From Elephas maximus indicus (Eukaryota > Chordata > Mammalia > Proboscidea > Elephantidae): 64,000 nt of DNA. The notes under the pieces are model-generated. The model saw only the letters and a list, made by a program, of their open reading frames with translations, was not told where the DNA came from and ran no database searches. A program made the position numbers and the translations under genes. The DNA lies in contig NC_064827.1 in NCBI RefSeq assembly GCF_024166365.1, forward strand, positions 75,469,135 to 75,533,134, read 5' to 3'. This document shows, in pieces, positions 23,901 through 35,900 of the stretch (position 1 is its first letter; every line of letters starts with the position of its first letter).

Positions 23901-26900
23901 TTCACTTAGTCTCCACTGCTGAACCTCACACACTTCCCCTCTGAAGTGGGTGGTGGGGGGACCCCCCTCTACCCTCATTGGTGCCATGCAGGGGTGAAGA
24001 ATTAGGGCAAAGGGCTCTGGAGCTGTGAGGTTAAGCACAGGGCACAAGGATTAAGGCTGGCTGGAATTCTGCCTTTGCCACTTGTTAGCTGTGTGATCTT
24101 GGCCAGGTCATTCAACCTCTCTGAACCTCAGTTTCCCCATCTCTAAAGTGAGGAGAGAATTTCCCTTGGGGCTTTTCCATGGTGCTTGCTCGGTCACTGG
24201 GTGGGGTCTTGGCCTCCCCTTCCACTCATCCAGGCCTCTCTGGAGTCACCCTGATCCACAGCTGGTTCACCTCAAGTGTCTTCCAGTACACCATGGGAGG
24301 TCCTGGCCGAGAACCCCAGGCTCCTGACAGCTCAGAGGAGGTGGGCAGGATGCAGAGGTAAGTAGGCCCCAGTAGGCTGCTGAGGGCCTGCATTTCCCTC
24401 CCCAGGGAAGGCCAGGCCCTCATCCCTTCCAGAACCTCCATTCTGGTAGGAAAAATTGTATTTAGCAGCCCAGACAATACATATACTCCCCACCCCCCAA
24501 CACACACACATAGGTATACATTTCTGGTCCTGCCAAAGATGTGGCTGGTAGGCACATGGCTCAGCTCCTGTCTGGGACCCTGGCTTCAGTGTTGATACTT
24601 AGGGAGGGAATGCAGCTTACCCAAGTCACCAGCAAGCCCCTGAGGCTAAACTGGAACTCACTACCCTAAGTCCCAGCTCTGGACTTTCCTGGTATCTGGA
24701 CATGGGGGTGCCATCTCTACCACAGGGGTCTGTATGAAATGAACCCAGCCATGCATCACTTTTCCCCACCCCATCCAGCCAAGTGATCCCCTTAAAAGCT
24801 CTTTCTTCCCGCAGGTTCCTAAGCACACAGGTAGGGTCAGCCATCATTTCCTCTGATGTGTGGGATCCCACCGGGGAGGTCAACACAGCCGTCACCTTTC
24901 ACCTGAAACACCAGGCTCAGGTACTGGGTGGGACCTGTGGGAAACAACCACCATAGTACCCTGGTCACAATAGGGCCCTCCACCTGAACTCCTTAATATT
25001 TATTTGTTGGACAACCAAGGCTAAAAACTTTTAAGGAAAATATTCATCCCCAACCCCTCCCCATGGTCTTCAAGGGAAAGCAAAGGGAAGTAATTTATTG
25101 CACATTCACCTTATGCCAGGTGCCTTAAATTAGCAGCATGAATTTAATCCTTCAATCTCACCCCCCATTTCTCATAGGCGAAAAGTGAGCCTGAGAGAAG
25201 TGACGTGATTGGCCCCAGTTTGTACATGGCAGAGCTGGGATTTCATTCTAGGTCTGGATGACTCGAAAAACTGGTGGCTCCCATTATTATATACCAAGGA
25301 GTGTGCACATGGAGACATGCAGTATGCTTCTTAAGAGTAAAAATAACCTAAATGTCCATTAATAGGGGATTCCTTAAAGAATCATGTAGATTTATACAAT
25401 GGGATAGCCTGCTGAAGTTAGGTAAGCAATGAGGTATTTCTCTATAAACTAACATGCAAAGATCTCCAAGACATGCTGTTAAATTCATTACCTTTAATAC
25501 ATAAATTCATTCTTCCTTTGGACACCTTAGAACATTTCAGAGAAAGCTAAAGTCTTTGCTCACGACTATTAATCCTGGATATACACACACTTATATGCAT
25601 ACCCCACAGTTTGACAGTTTTCGTATATCCTCCCAAGACTTTTACAAAATCAACTTGACTAAGGTGTATGAATCTACATATGATAAAATACATCCATTTG
25701 AAGTGTACAGTTTGATGAGTTTTGACCAGTGTATCACCACCCTAGTCAAGATATAGAACATTTCCACCATCCCAAAGGGTTCCTTTGTGCCCCTTCCCAG
25801 TTCATCGGCCTTCACTCACACCCCAGGGAAAGACATACAGTCTTTCACTATTAAGTGGGTTGTGGGCTTTTGTAGAGGCCCTTCATCAGATTATGTAAGT
25901 TCCTTTCTCTTCCTGGTTGGCTGAGAATTTTATCACGAATGGCTATTGAATTTTGCCAAATGCTTCTTCCGTATTAACGTGAACATATGGTTTTCTCTTT
26001 TATTCTGTTAATACAGTAAATTATATTGATTGATTTTCAAATGTTAAACTAACCTTGGATTCTTGGGATAAACTTTTTTTGCTCATGATGCATTATCTTT
26101 TATATATATTGCTGGATTCAATTTGCTAATATTTTGTTAAGGATTTTTGTGGTTTTGCTCATGAATAATGTGGTCTGTGGTTTTCTGTGGTTTTCTTTTT
26201 TTGTAATGTCTTTGCCTGATTTTGGTATTGGTAATCCTGGCCTCATAAAATGAGTTGGGAAGTATTCTGTCTTCCTTTTTTTTTTTTCCTGAGTTTTTTA
26301 GGATTGATATTATTATTTCTTGGTATTATTGGTATAAATGTCTGATAGGATTCACCAGTGAAGCCAACTGGGCCTGGTGTTTTCTTTGTGGGGTGGTTTT
26401 AAATTATGAATTCTATTTCTTAAGTTGATATAGGATTATTCGAGTGTTTTATTTCTTTTTGAAATAGTTTTAATGGTTTGTGCATTTTGAGGAATTTGTC
26501 TATTTCACCTAGGTTGTCAAATTTCTAGCATAATGTCAGTAATACTCCCTTATCTTTTTACCATCTGTAGGATCTGTAGTGATGCTTGCATTTTCATGGA
26601 TTGGTCTAGCTAAAAGCTTATCAATTTTGTTTATATTTTCAAAGAACTAAATTTTGAGAAGGTAGTTATATATTAATTGTATGACTTAAATTAAAAATAA
26701 ATAAGTCATCATTGTAGCAAATATGGAAAATAAAGAAAAGATAAAGAAGACAAAATTCTATCACCCAGAGATAACACTGTGAACATTTTGGTGTATTTCC
26801 TGCCAGCCTTATTCTGGCCATATAAAATTATATATATATATATTTTTTTAATTACGAAATTGATTTTTCACCTGAGTCATACAAACATTTCATTTCCCTG

Positions 26901-29900
26901 CTGATGTTTTCTGCATTGTTTGAGTCACAGATGCCCCTTTGCCATCCTGTCTTTTATCACTTGCTGTGCAACCTTAACATTGGTAGGCCCGTGCTATGAC
27001 TCAAGTTCATGACCACCACCTTCATGGGGAATGTTCCACAATGAGCATGACCCTGTCCCGGCCATGTGTCTAGAATATCTGCAGGTTTTTTTATTTATTA
27101 CAACTAACTCTGCCTAACCCTGTGAAAATCCTCACTCACAATATGTTTTGATTCTGGTAACTATTTCCTGGGGATAATGGCCAGGTATGGGGTTACTGGA
27201 CACAATCAGTTGTGTGACTTTTAAGTGTACAACTATACCTATATTTCTGGTTGTATCACTTTAAAATGCCACCATTGGTGTAATAATCATCCATTTAAAA
27301 CATACAGAGAAGGCTGTATCTGTGTTCCTGGCTCCTAATGTAGTAGGATGCCAATAAATTCAGTCAACCCTAGAAATAATATGTTTTCTGGAGGCATCAT
27401 CCATCATCACGGAATGCTAGGAAGAGCACGGAGTTGGCCATGCCAGAACTCAGTCTCAGTTCTATCACAGCCTGGCTGTGTGATCTTCAGCAGATTAATT
27501 CACCTCTCTGAGCCTCGATTTCCTCATTCGAAAATACATGAATTTACAGCTGCCTCCAAGGTTGCTATGAGGATCAACCATAATAAAGGGCGTGAAAATG
27601 CTTTGCAAAACACAAAGTGTCATATTTTAGTGAGATGATGTTGCCATTACCCTCACTAGTTGGGACAAATAGCCCAAGTTCCAAGTTCAAGCTGCCTTCC
27701 CTGCCTGGATTTGGTCTGGTACCACTGGCCACCTAATGTGTCCTCACTGCTAAGTGGCATCTTTTAAAAATCTATATTGTCATTTTTAATTACAAAAGAA
27801 ATAACAGGTTCATCGTAACACATTCAAACTCAGACTTAACCATTGTTAAGTTTGCTGTGTGTTTGTTTCCAGGCTTTTTGTGTGTGTGTTTTCACAATTA
27901 CACAGACCTTAGTTGGTTACATAAATGGGCTCATACCGTACATAATGTTCTGTGGCTTTTTCCTTTACTGAACAATGTATCACAGAGACCTTCCCACATC
28001 AGCATATAGAGCCCTGCTTGTTCCTTTTAACAGATGCAGAGCCTCCTCCTACTGATGAACATTTAGCTTGCTCCCAGGTTTTCGATATTATGCATGACGC
28101 TAGCGTGAAAGTCCACTCACCCCGCCTTCCCTTTCACTTCCCCACTGGCTTTTTAGTCCAGCTTCTTCACCCATGACTTATGCTGACAGCCCCTGGTGCT
28201 TCACACAGAGAAACCTCAGCATTCCCCACCGTCCTTCTGCTTGCTCCCTCCTTTTCCATGCCTGCTCCATGCCCCCATACACACTGATGCCTGCCCCCAT
28301 GTCCCCATACACAGTCATATCTGCCCATGCCCCCATACACACACACCTGCCCTGTGCCTCCCCCATACACACTGACGCCTGCCCCGTGTCCCCATACACA
28401 CTCATGCCTACCCATGCCCCCATACACACTCACCCCTGCCCTTTGCCTACCCCATACACACTCACACCTGTCCTATGCTACCTGCATACATACTCACACC
28501 TGCCCTGTGACCCCCATATAAACTCACATATGTCCCTGTTCCTCCTCACACTTGTACCTGCCCTGTGCCTCCCACACACACTCTCACAGCTCACACCTGC
28601 CCTTTTTCCTGCTCCTAGGCCTTCCCTCAGAAGCTGGTGGAGCCCATCTGTGCTTTCTGGAACTTCAGCAGTAGGTGAGTTTCTTTAAAGAAGGCATTTG
28701 TTTTTGTTTCTTAAGGACATCCACCCCACTCAGGGATGAGGTAGGGCTCAGGTGTATTTTTGGTCTTCACTCACCAACCCCCTCGCAGAGGTGACTCCAG
28801 GTCCCACTCAAGCTGGGGCAGCAGAATTTATTACCCAGGAGGTAGTGAGATCCCTGTCATATGAGGTATGCAAGCCCACTCCGTGGAGTGCCTAGGAAGA
28901 GACTCATCTCAAATGAGTGTCAGACTTGATTCAATCTGAGGCCAGGGTCCTAGGGGAGGGTACAGGGTCAGAGGAGGGTACAGAGATTAATCCCATCCTC
29001 CTGCGAGGACCTTGAGCTGAGGGAGTGAGCATTGATCACTTTGCTTAGTAATTACTGCAATTAATCAACGATAATCAGTCACTGGTATCAGCCCTGTCCT
29101 CCCACCATCCCTGAGAGGGTTAAGTACATTTTACAGATGGGAAACAGAGGCCCAGTGACTTGGCCAAGGTCACATAGCTGGTAGAGGAGAAAGGCTTTCC
29201 CCCGCTTGCCGCCTGCCCCTGCCCCCCACCACCATGTCCACCCCATTCAAGAGCCTTTCTGTTCCATCCCCCACAAGCCCGGACACAGGTGGCTCCTGGG
29301 CCACTACTGGGTGTTCCATAGCTGCCCTGTACCAGGACTCCACTGCCTGCTTCTGTAACCACAGCACCAACTTTGCCATCCTGTTACAGGTGTATGACAT
29401 CCAGGTGAGCACCTGGGGCTAGCAGAGGGAGGTGATTTCAGAACCAAATCTTAGAGGACGCATGGGAGTTAAGCAAAAAGGCATTCCCTGGTGAAAGCTG
29501 AGGAGCACTAGCTTTTAAGGACTGGAGGGGCTGCATGGTAGACTTGTCACACGAAGCTTCCCATGCAAGGCCCCAGAGTTGACCAAGATGAAGTAGTAAG
29601 GTAAGCATGGACCAGACTACATAGGGCCTTGGATGCAGCTCACAAGCTTGAATCATGATCCTATTACGAGGCAGCCTTGGAATAGTGTTAAGCAGGCGTT
29701 GGATTTGCCTCCAGAGCACCCTCTGGTGCCAGGGAGTGAGTGAGGCAGAGAGAACATGGAGGGGAATATGGGCCTGGTCTAGGCAGAGGGAGGGGCCCAG
29801 ACAGAACTGAGGGGGATAGGGAGGAGACTGGATTGAGGGAGGAAGAGGAGGCAGGTCAGGGATGAAGGCCTGGGCTACTCGGGGATGAGGGACTCATCTC

Positions 29901-32900
29901 TGAGGGGGACACAGAGGAAATGGGTTCAGCTGGGACACGGGGTTCTGAGACACCTCTGGGTCTGTGGGTCTGGTGTTCAGGAAGGGGGTCTCTGCTGGAG
30001 AGGAAGTGGAGAGCTGGTAGGTAGCACTGTGGGCCAAGATGAGGGCGGAAAAGTAAGAGGAGACACGATCTGGATGAGCGCCAGCTTTTTAGGACTTGCG
30101 TGAAAACTAGACTACAGGGGGAGATCAGGACAGGGTGGGCTCACTGAAGCCAGTGAAGGGCTGTGAGTGGTCACTTGCTCAGTGACCTGAGCCCAAGAAT
30201 ACTGGGGTGACTAGGCATGTTGAGGAGCACACTGGAAAAACGTATTCTCAAATACATGCTTATAAAAAACAGAGCATGGATATTTACCATGTTTAAAACA
30301 ATCCACGTGCAGCCCCGTTTCTAGTGGCATCCACCTGCATGCGGTGGTCACACCTGACTCCTCCCAACAGGCATATCGGTTGCTTCCAATCTAGTGCTCT
30401 TATAGTGCTCTTAGTAGCTGTCAAATCAGTGGGAGCTGGGCCGATTGGGGCCCATTTAGGGAGAGTCTGCCAGACAGAATGACACCTGAAGGCACGTTTG
30501 TTCAGTCCTACTGTGTGCAGGCCTCCACCCTGCCAGCTGATGCCATCACCATCCCACTTTACTGCAGAGAATGCCCTGGGGGGGCCTCAGAGACCCTGGG
30601 CTGGGGGTGAGGTCTGGTCTGGGTCATGTCAAGGTAGTGACAGGGTGACAGTACTCTGAGGTCTCTGTTGCTTCTTACAGAGAGGCCCTGAGGAGGAGTC
30701 ACTGCTGAGGACTCTCTCATATGTGGGCTGTGGGGTGTCCTTCTGCGCCCTCGCTACCACCTTCGTGCTCTTCCTGGCAGCCGGGTGAGGACAGCTCACC
30801 ACAGTCACCTGGCACCCTGGGCCCTGCCTGCCCCTCATAAGTCCCCACGCCCACCTCAGGTCAGGTGTCCATCCCTGACCCCAGGAGGCCTTTGGTCCTA
30901 GGCCTCCTCTTAAGTTGTCCCGCACCCCCTCCAGAGCTGCCCTCTCTGTCTGTGTCCCAGATCGTTAGCCCAGCCACAGGAGACCCACAGGGGAGGGGCT
31001 GGGGCCTGAAAGGGCATAGGGTCTGCTGGTAGTAACCTTGTTAACTGATTCCTCTGCCTGTCCAGGGTCCCTAAGTCAGAGCGAGTCACGGTCCACAAGA
31101 ACCTCACCTTCTCCCTAGCCTCTGCAGAAGGCATCCTCATGGCCAGTGAGTGGGCAAAGGCCAATAAGGTGGGCAGCCAGCAGGTGGGCTTGTGAGCTCA
31201 GAGGGACCTGGACAGGCACAGCCACCCATGCTCATAGATGCCTGCAGGCCCTGCCTCTTCTCTGGGTGGCCCCCATCTTAACTCGGATCCATTTCCCTGG
31301 GGAGGAGAAAGGCCCAGAGAAGAAAGCTCACGAGTGGGTGGACTGGACCCAAGGCACTGCCCAGAAACCTTACCCATTGATACCTCCTTGGAATGGCAAG
31401 GTAAGGTGTGGACATGCAGTCCCAGGGCAGACTGTACCCACGACTGACCATGGTAGGAATCCCCCAACCCCTATAGGTGGCATGTGTGGCCGTCACAGCT
31501 GTGATGCATCTCCTCTTCTTGGTCGCATTCTCCTGGATGCTGGTGGAGGGGCTGCTGCTGTGGAGCAAGGTGGTGGCTGTGAACATGGGCGCGGGGCTGA
31601 GGATGAGGCTCTACTATGCCACAGGCTGGGGTGAGGCTCCTCTGCTCCCTGCCCTTTCTTGGTTCTCCTCAACTCTGCCTTACACTGCGTCCATTGCTGT
31701 CCATCACTGCCCAGCACTCAACACTGCCTGGCACCCATCACTCGGCCCCCAGCACTGCCTGGCACCCACTACAAATCTCCACCCAGCACCATTACCACCC
31801 AGCACCCAACACCACCCAACACAAATCTCCACCCAGCACCATCACTGCCCGGCACCCAACACCACCTGGCACCCATCTCTGCCTGGCACCCAGCACTGCC
31901 TGGTGCCCAATACCATGGCACTCATCTCCACCCAGCACCCATCTCTGACACAAACTCAATTTTCTGAGCTCTGTCAACCTCCAACCCCAATTTTTCTAAA
32001 TCTTCCTGCATTTCAACTGTCTCTCATTGCCTCTAGTGCCATCATCCCCCCACTGAATCCTTGAACAACTAACCCCCATGCCAATGGCCAACCATCCATC
32101 TCTCTTGATTCCCAGCCCTAAGCCCTCAACCCAATCACAGCACTCCCTACTCCCCAACTACTTATGGCCCCAATGCTACCCCAAACAGTATCAGGCTCTC
32201 CCTACCTTGCTCCCCAGATCTCCCCAATTCTCCCCAGTATAACCGCTACTATGGCACAGCTGCGGGCTACAGTTCTGGAGGGGTGCTGGGTCCTGGACAG
32301 GAAAGAGCAGGTGACTTGGTCCTGAGGTCCCTTCTTCCTCCCCTAGGTGTGCCTGTGGTTATCGTGGCCATCACCCTGGCCATGTCCCCCCATGACTACA
32401 TGGCCTCTGGGCACTGCTGGCTCAACGTGCACACAGACACCATCTGGGCCTTTGTGGGGCCTGTGCTCTTCGTGCTGACTGTGAGCTGGGAGGTCTGGGA
32501 GCCTGGAGGGAAGGGATGTGTCAGAGCCGGGGAAGTCCCTTTTACCCACTGACACCAAGTCTGCAGGCCAATACCTGCATCCTGGTCCTCGTGGTGATGG
32601 TCACCGTGTCCAGTGCCCGCCGCCGTGCCCTTATGCTGAGCCCGCAGCCCCGCCTGTAGCAGCAGATCAGGATCCAGTTGTGGTGAGGCTGAGATTGGGG
32701 GAGTCCAAGAAGGAAGGGGAGGGGAGCATAAGGTGAGCTGGTGCCAGGTGTGAGGGTCCTTGAGTGTGAGCACATGTGAGTCCATGCTGAGGAGGTGTGC
32801 ACCTATGGCTGTGTGTGCTCACATGTACATGAGCACGTGTGTTCACACATGTCCTGGCTTTGTGTGCCTGACACTCATACATGTGGCCTGTGCGTAACAG

Positions 32901-35900
32901 GCACGCTCGTACGTAGCATGTCCTGGGGGATGGTAGTTGATCCTGCATGTATATGAGTGTGGGGGGTGGTGTGTACAATAGCCACTGTCCTAGGGGCTCA
33001 CTGATGGTCAGGTAAGGACGGCAAGGTGGGGAGACCTCAAAATCAGATAGTCCCCAGGAGCCCAGGTTCAGGGTGAGTATCTGGATCCCTGCCCCTGCCA
33101 AGAACCCCCTTCACTGTCCAGAGCCACATCCTGCTTTAGAGGGAACACCTCTGGCCTTCTGCCCGCAGCTCCGCCTCCTCTCTGGCCTTCCTCTGCCACC
33201 CTCATCCTTTACCAAGGGCAGAGGAACCCAAGCCCATAGGTCTCTGAAAAGCCAGGAAGACCCAGGTCTTCTTAGAGATGGAGAAAGAGAGCCCTTCCTG
33301 ACTTGGTGACCTCTGGTCCTACTGCCCAGGCCTCAGCCCTCCTTCTGGGTAGCTGCCACCCCCTTTCTTTAAACCAGGCTTGGGAGTAGGACCCCATGTC
33401 CCCAGTACCCAGTACCCCCTTCCTGCCACCTCTGGATCTTTGAGAAGGGGCAGCAAAGTCGAGCCAAAGATTCCAGCTGCACCTGAGTCTTGAGCTGTGG
33501 TGCCCGGTCTGCAGCTCCAGCCCCTCCCCAGATACTCCCCTCCCCTTGGAGCCCTGAGAAGAGCCCCCCAGGCCACCCTGGCCTCCCACGGCCCTGCCCA
33601 CTCTCCCACAGGGCCACAGTGAAGCCGGTGCTGGTTCTGCTGCCCATCCTGGGACTGACCTGGCTGGTAGGCATCCTGGTGCACCTCAACCCAGCCTGGG
33701 CCTATACCGCCGTGGGCCTCAATTCCTTCCAGGTGCCTCCAGGCCCTGGGCAGTTTGGGATTGGAGCTCTGACACACACTGTGAGGCAGCGAGCTCTCTG
33801 TCCTGGGAGGCACCTAGCAGCAGTCTGGGGTGGGTGGTGGGGCGGGAGGCCGCTGCACCCCCTTCCCTGACAGAGACAAGCCCTTCCTCCAAGCCCTGTG
33901 CTCCCAGAGCTCTGTGGGGCTTGAGTCCTAGCTCTGCCTTCTTAGCTGTGTGGCCCTGGCTGAGTTTCTCCACCCTGACACAGGGTGGTGAGGGCAGCAG
34001 TACCCCACTGCCGTGGCGATTTCTCCAGCTCTTTGCCCGGCAGCCCCCACCCCAGGGTGGGGTAGGTCTCCGATGCACTCCATCCCTGTGTGTGCCCCTT
34101 AAGTGGGCCAAGATGCAGCCAGGGGCCAATGTCACCATCACTGCCATTTCTACCACCCTCCCTTCCCCTCTCATTTTTTCTCTCTCAGTCTCAGTTCTTT
34201 GTCTCTGTCTCTGAATTATCTGAGAAATTCTTTCTCTGTCTCCCAGGTTCTATCTCTCACTGTCTCCCTCTCCTTGTCCCTTCCCCCTCTTGGACATATC
34301 TATTTTCTGTCATTGACCCACCTACTTCTCTTCCTTGGCCTCTCTTTATGTCTCTCCTTCTGTCTCTTTATCTCTGGCACCCCTGTCTTTCTGTCTCTGT
34401 CTCTGTCTCAGGCCCTGCCTCTTCATGTCCACAGGTGTGACCCTCTCTTGCCCACTCCCAGTCAGCCTCAGGCTTTCCTTGAGGGTCTCCTGGTAAAAGG
34501 AGGGGAGAGGCTGCCTTGTGGAGAGTAGGAAAACATGGGTCTGGTGTGCTGCTGACGTTGCTGTGACCCTCTCAGGCAGGTCCCTGACTCAGGCTCAGGG
34601 CTTCCTTCTCTGGGACCCTCTCCCCTGCTTCTCACCCCAGACCTGGCCTTTCCCTTCTTCTCTCTTTTCTGTCACATGCCGTCTCTCCCCACTCCCCTCC
34701 AGCCCTGTCCCTCTCTCACTCACTGTTTTATCGGTCTCAGACCTCCCTCCTCCCCTTTCCCTGTCAAGGAGGCCAGGGAGTAGGCTTGTGCTGGAAGGAA
34801 TCGGCCCAGCCTTAGAAATCACTCTTTTGGGTGATTTGTTTCCTTCTGACCCCCTGTGCCGGGTTTCTGGAAGGAGATCAAACCCTCACTCCTACAACCA
34901 GCTGTAGCTCATACTTCCCTGGCTAAGAGAGGCCTGTGAAGCCTAGACAAGTTGAATAGGCCTCAGTTTCTACATCTATAGAAACCAGTTGCTGTCAAGT
35001 TGGTTCTGACTCATGGCGACGCCATGTGTGTCAGAATAGAACTGTGCATCATAGGGTTTTCAAATGCTGTTTCTTTGGAAGTAGATCACCAGGCCTTTCT
35101 TTCAAGGTACCCCTGGGTGGACTTGAGCCTCCAACCTTTCTGTTAGCCACCAACTGTGTTAATCATTTGTGTCACCCAGGGACTCCACATCTATATAAAG
35201 GAATCATATAGCCACCTCATGGGACCATTGGGGTTCAATTAAGATATTTGCAAAGGACTAAGCACAGTACTTTGCACGTGCTAGGAGCCCCATGAAGTGA
35301 GCTTTTATTCATTTATTCACTCAATAAATTCTTTCCCAGTGTCTCCCCTGTGCCTACATACTGGGGAATACGGTGGTGTATGGAAACAAAGAATCCACCT
35401 TTTGAAGGTCATGACCTTAGGGAGAGAGAGACACCAAAACTACACAACTGCTGAGAGACTGGGGAAGAGTTGGGGGCAGTGTGGGGACAGAGGAGCCACT
35501 TAAGGGATGCTTAGTCTGGGCACTTCCTGGAGGGGAGGATTCTCTGCTAAGACCTGAAGACTGGGTGGGAGGAGAGAAAAGAGTATGCTTTAAGCCAGGG
35601 AGCATGGTGGGATCAAATGGAGGGGGCAGAAAGGAGGGCAGGGGTCAGACTGTGCAGACATCATTCCAAGGGTACTGGGGAGCCATGAAGGGTGTTAAGC
35701 AGGTGCTGGTATAGTTGGGTTAGAGTTTGGAAAAATGCCTTGGGACGATTAGTAGTGGATAGGAGACAGGATGGGAAAGGCAGTTCGGACTGCAGAGAGA
35801 GAGGACAGACTGGACGTGGAGGGCTGGGAGGTGCCAGGGCCTGTCTTCGTGACAGGGGGTAGGGGGGGTATCATCCCAGTTGGTGTCTGTGACCCAGGGA

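Noticed and set aside
28255-28605. Repeat array resembling a CRISPR
   Set aside because: Units vary in length and sequence, there are no unique spacers, and the host is a mammal. It is a minisatellite.
29283-29289. Stronger-looking acceptor 'gacacag' for the second GPS exon
   Set aside because: Using it shifts the frame and destroys the GPS motif. The weaker 'ccccacaag' acceptor keeps both.
31477-32064. 195-codon open frame continuing past the TM3 exon
   Set aside because: The first 51 codons are the real exon. The remainder reads through the donor into a minisatellite that keeps the frame open.
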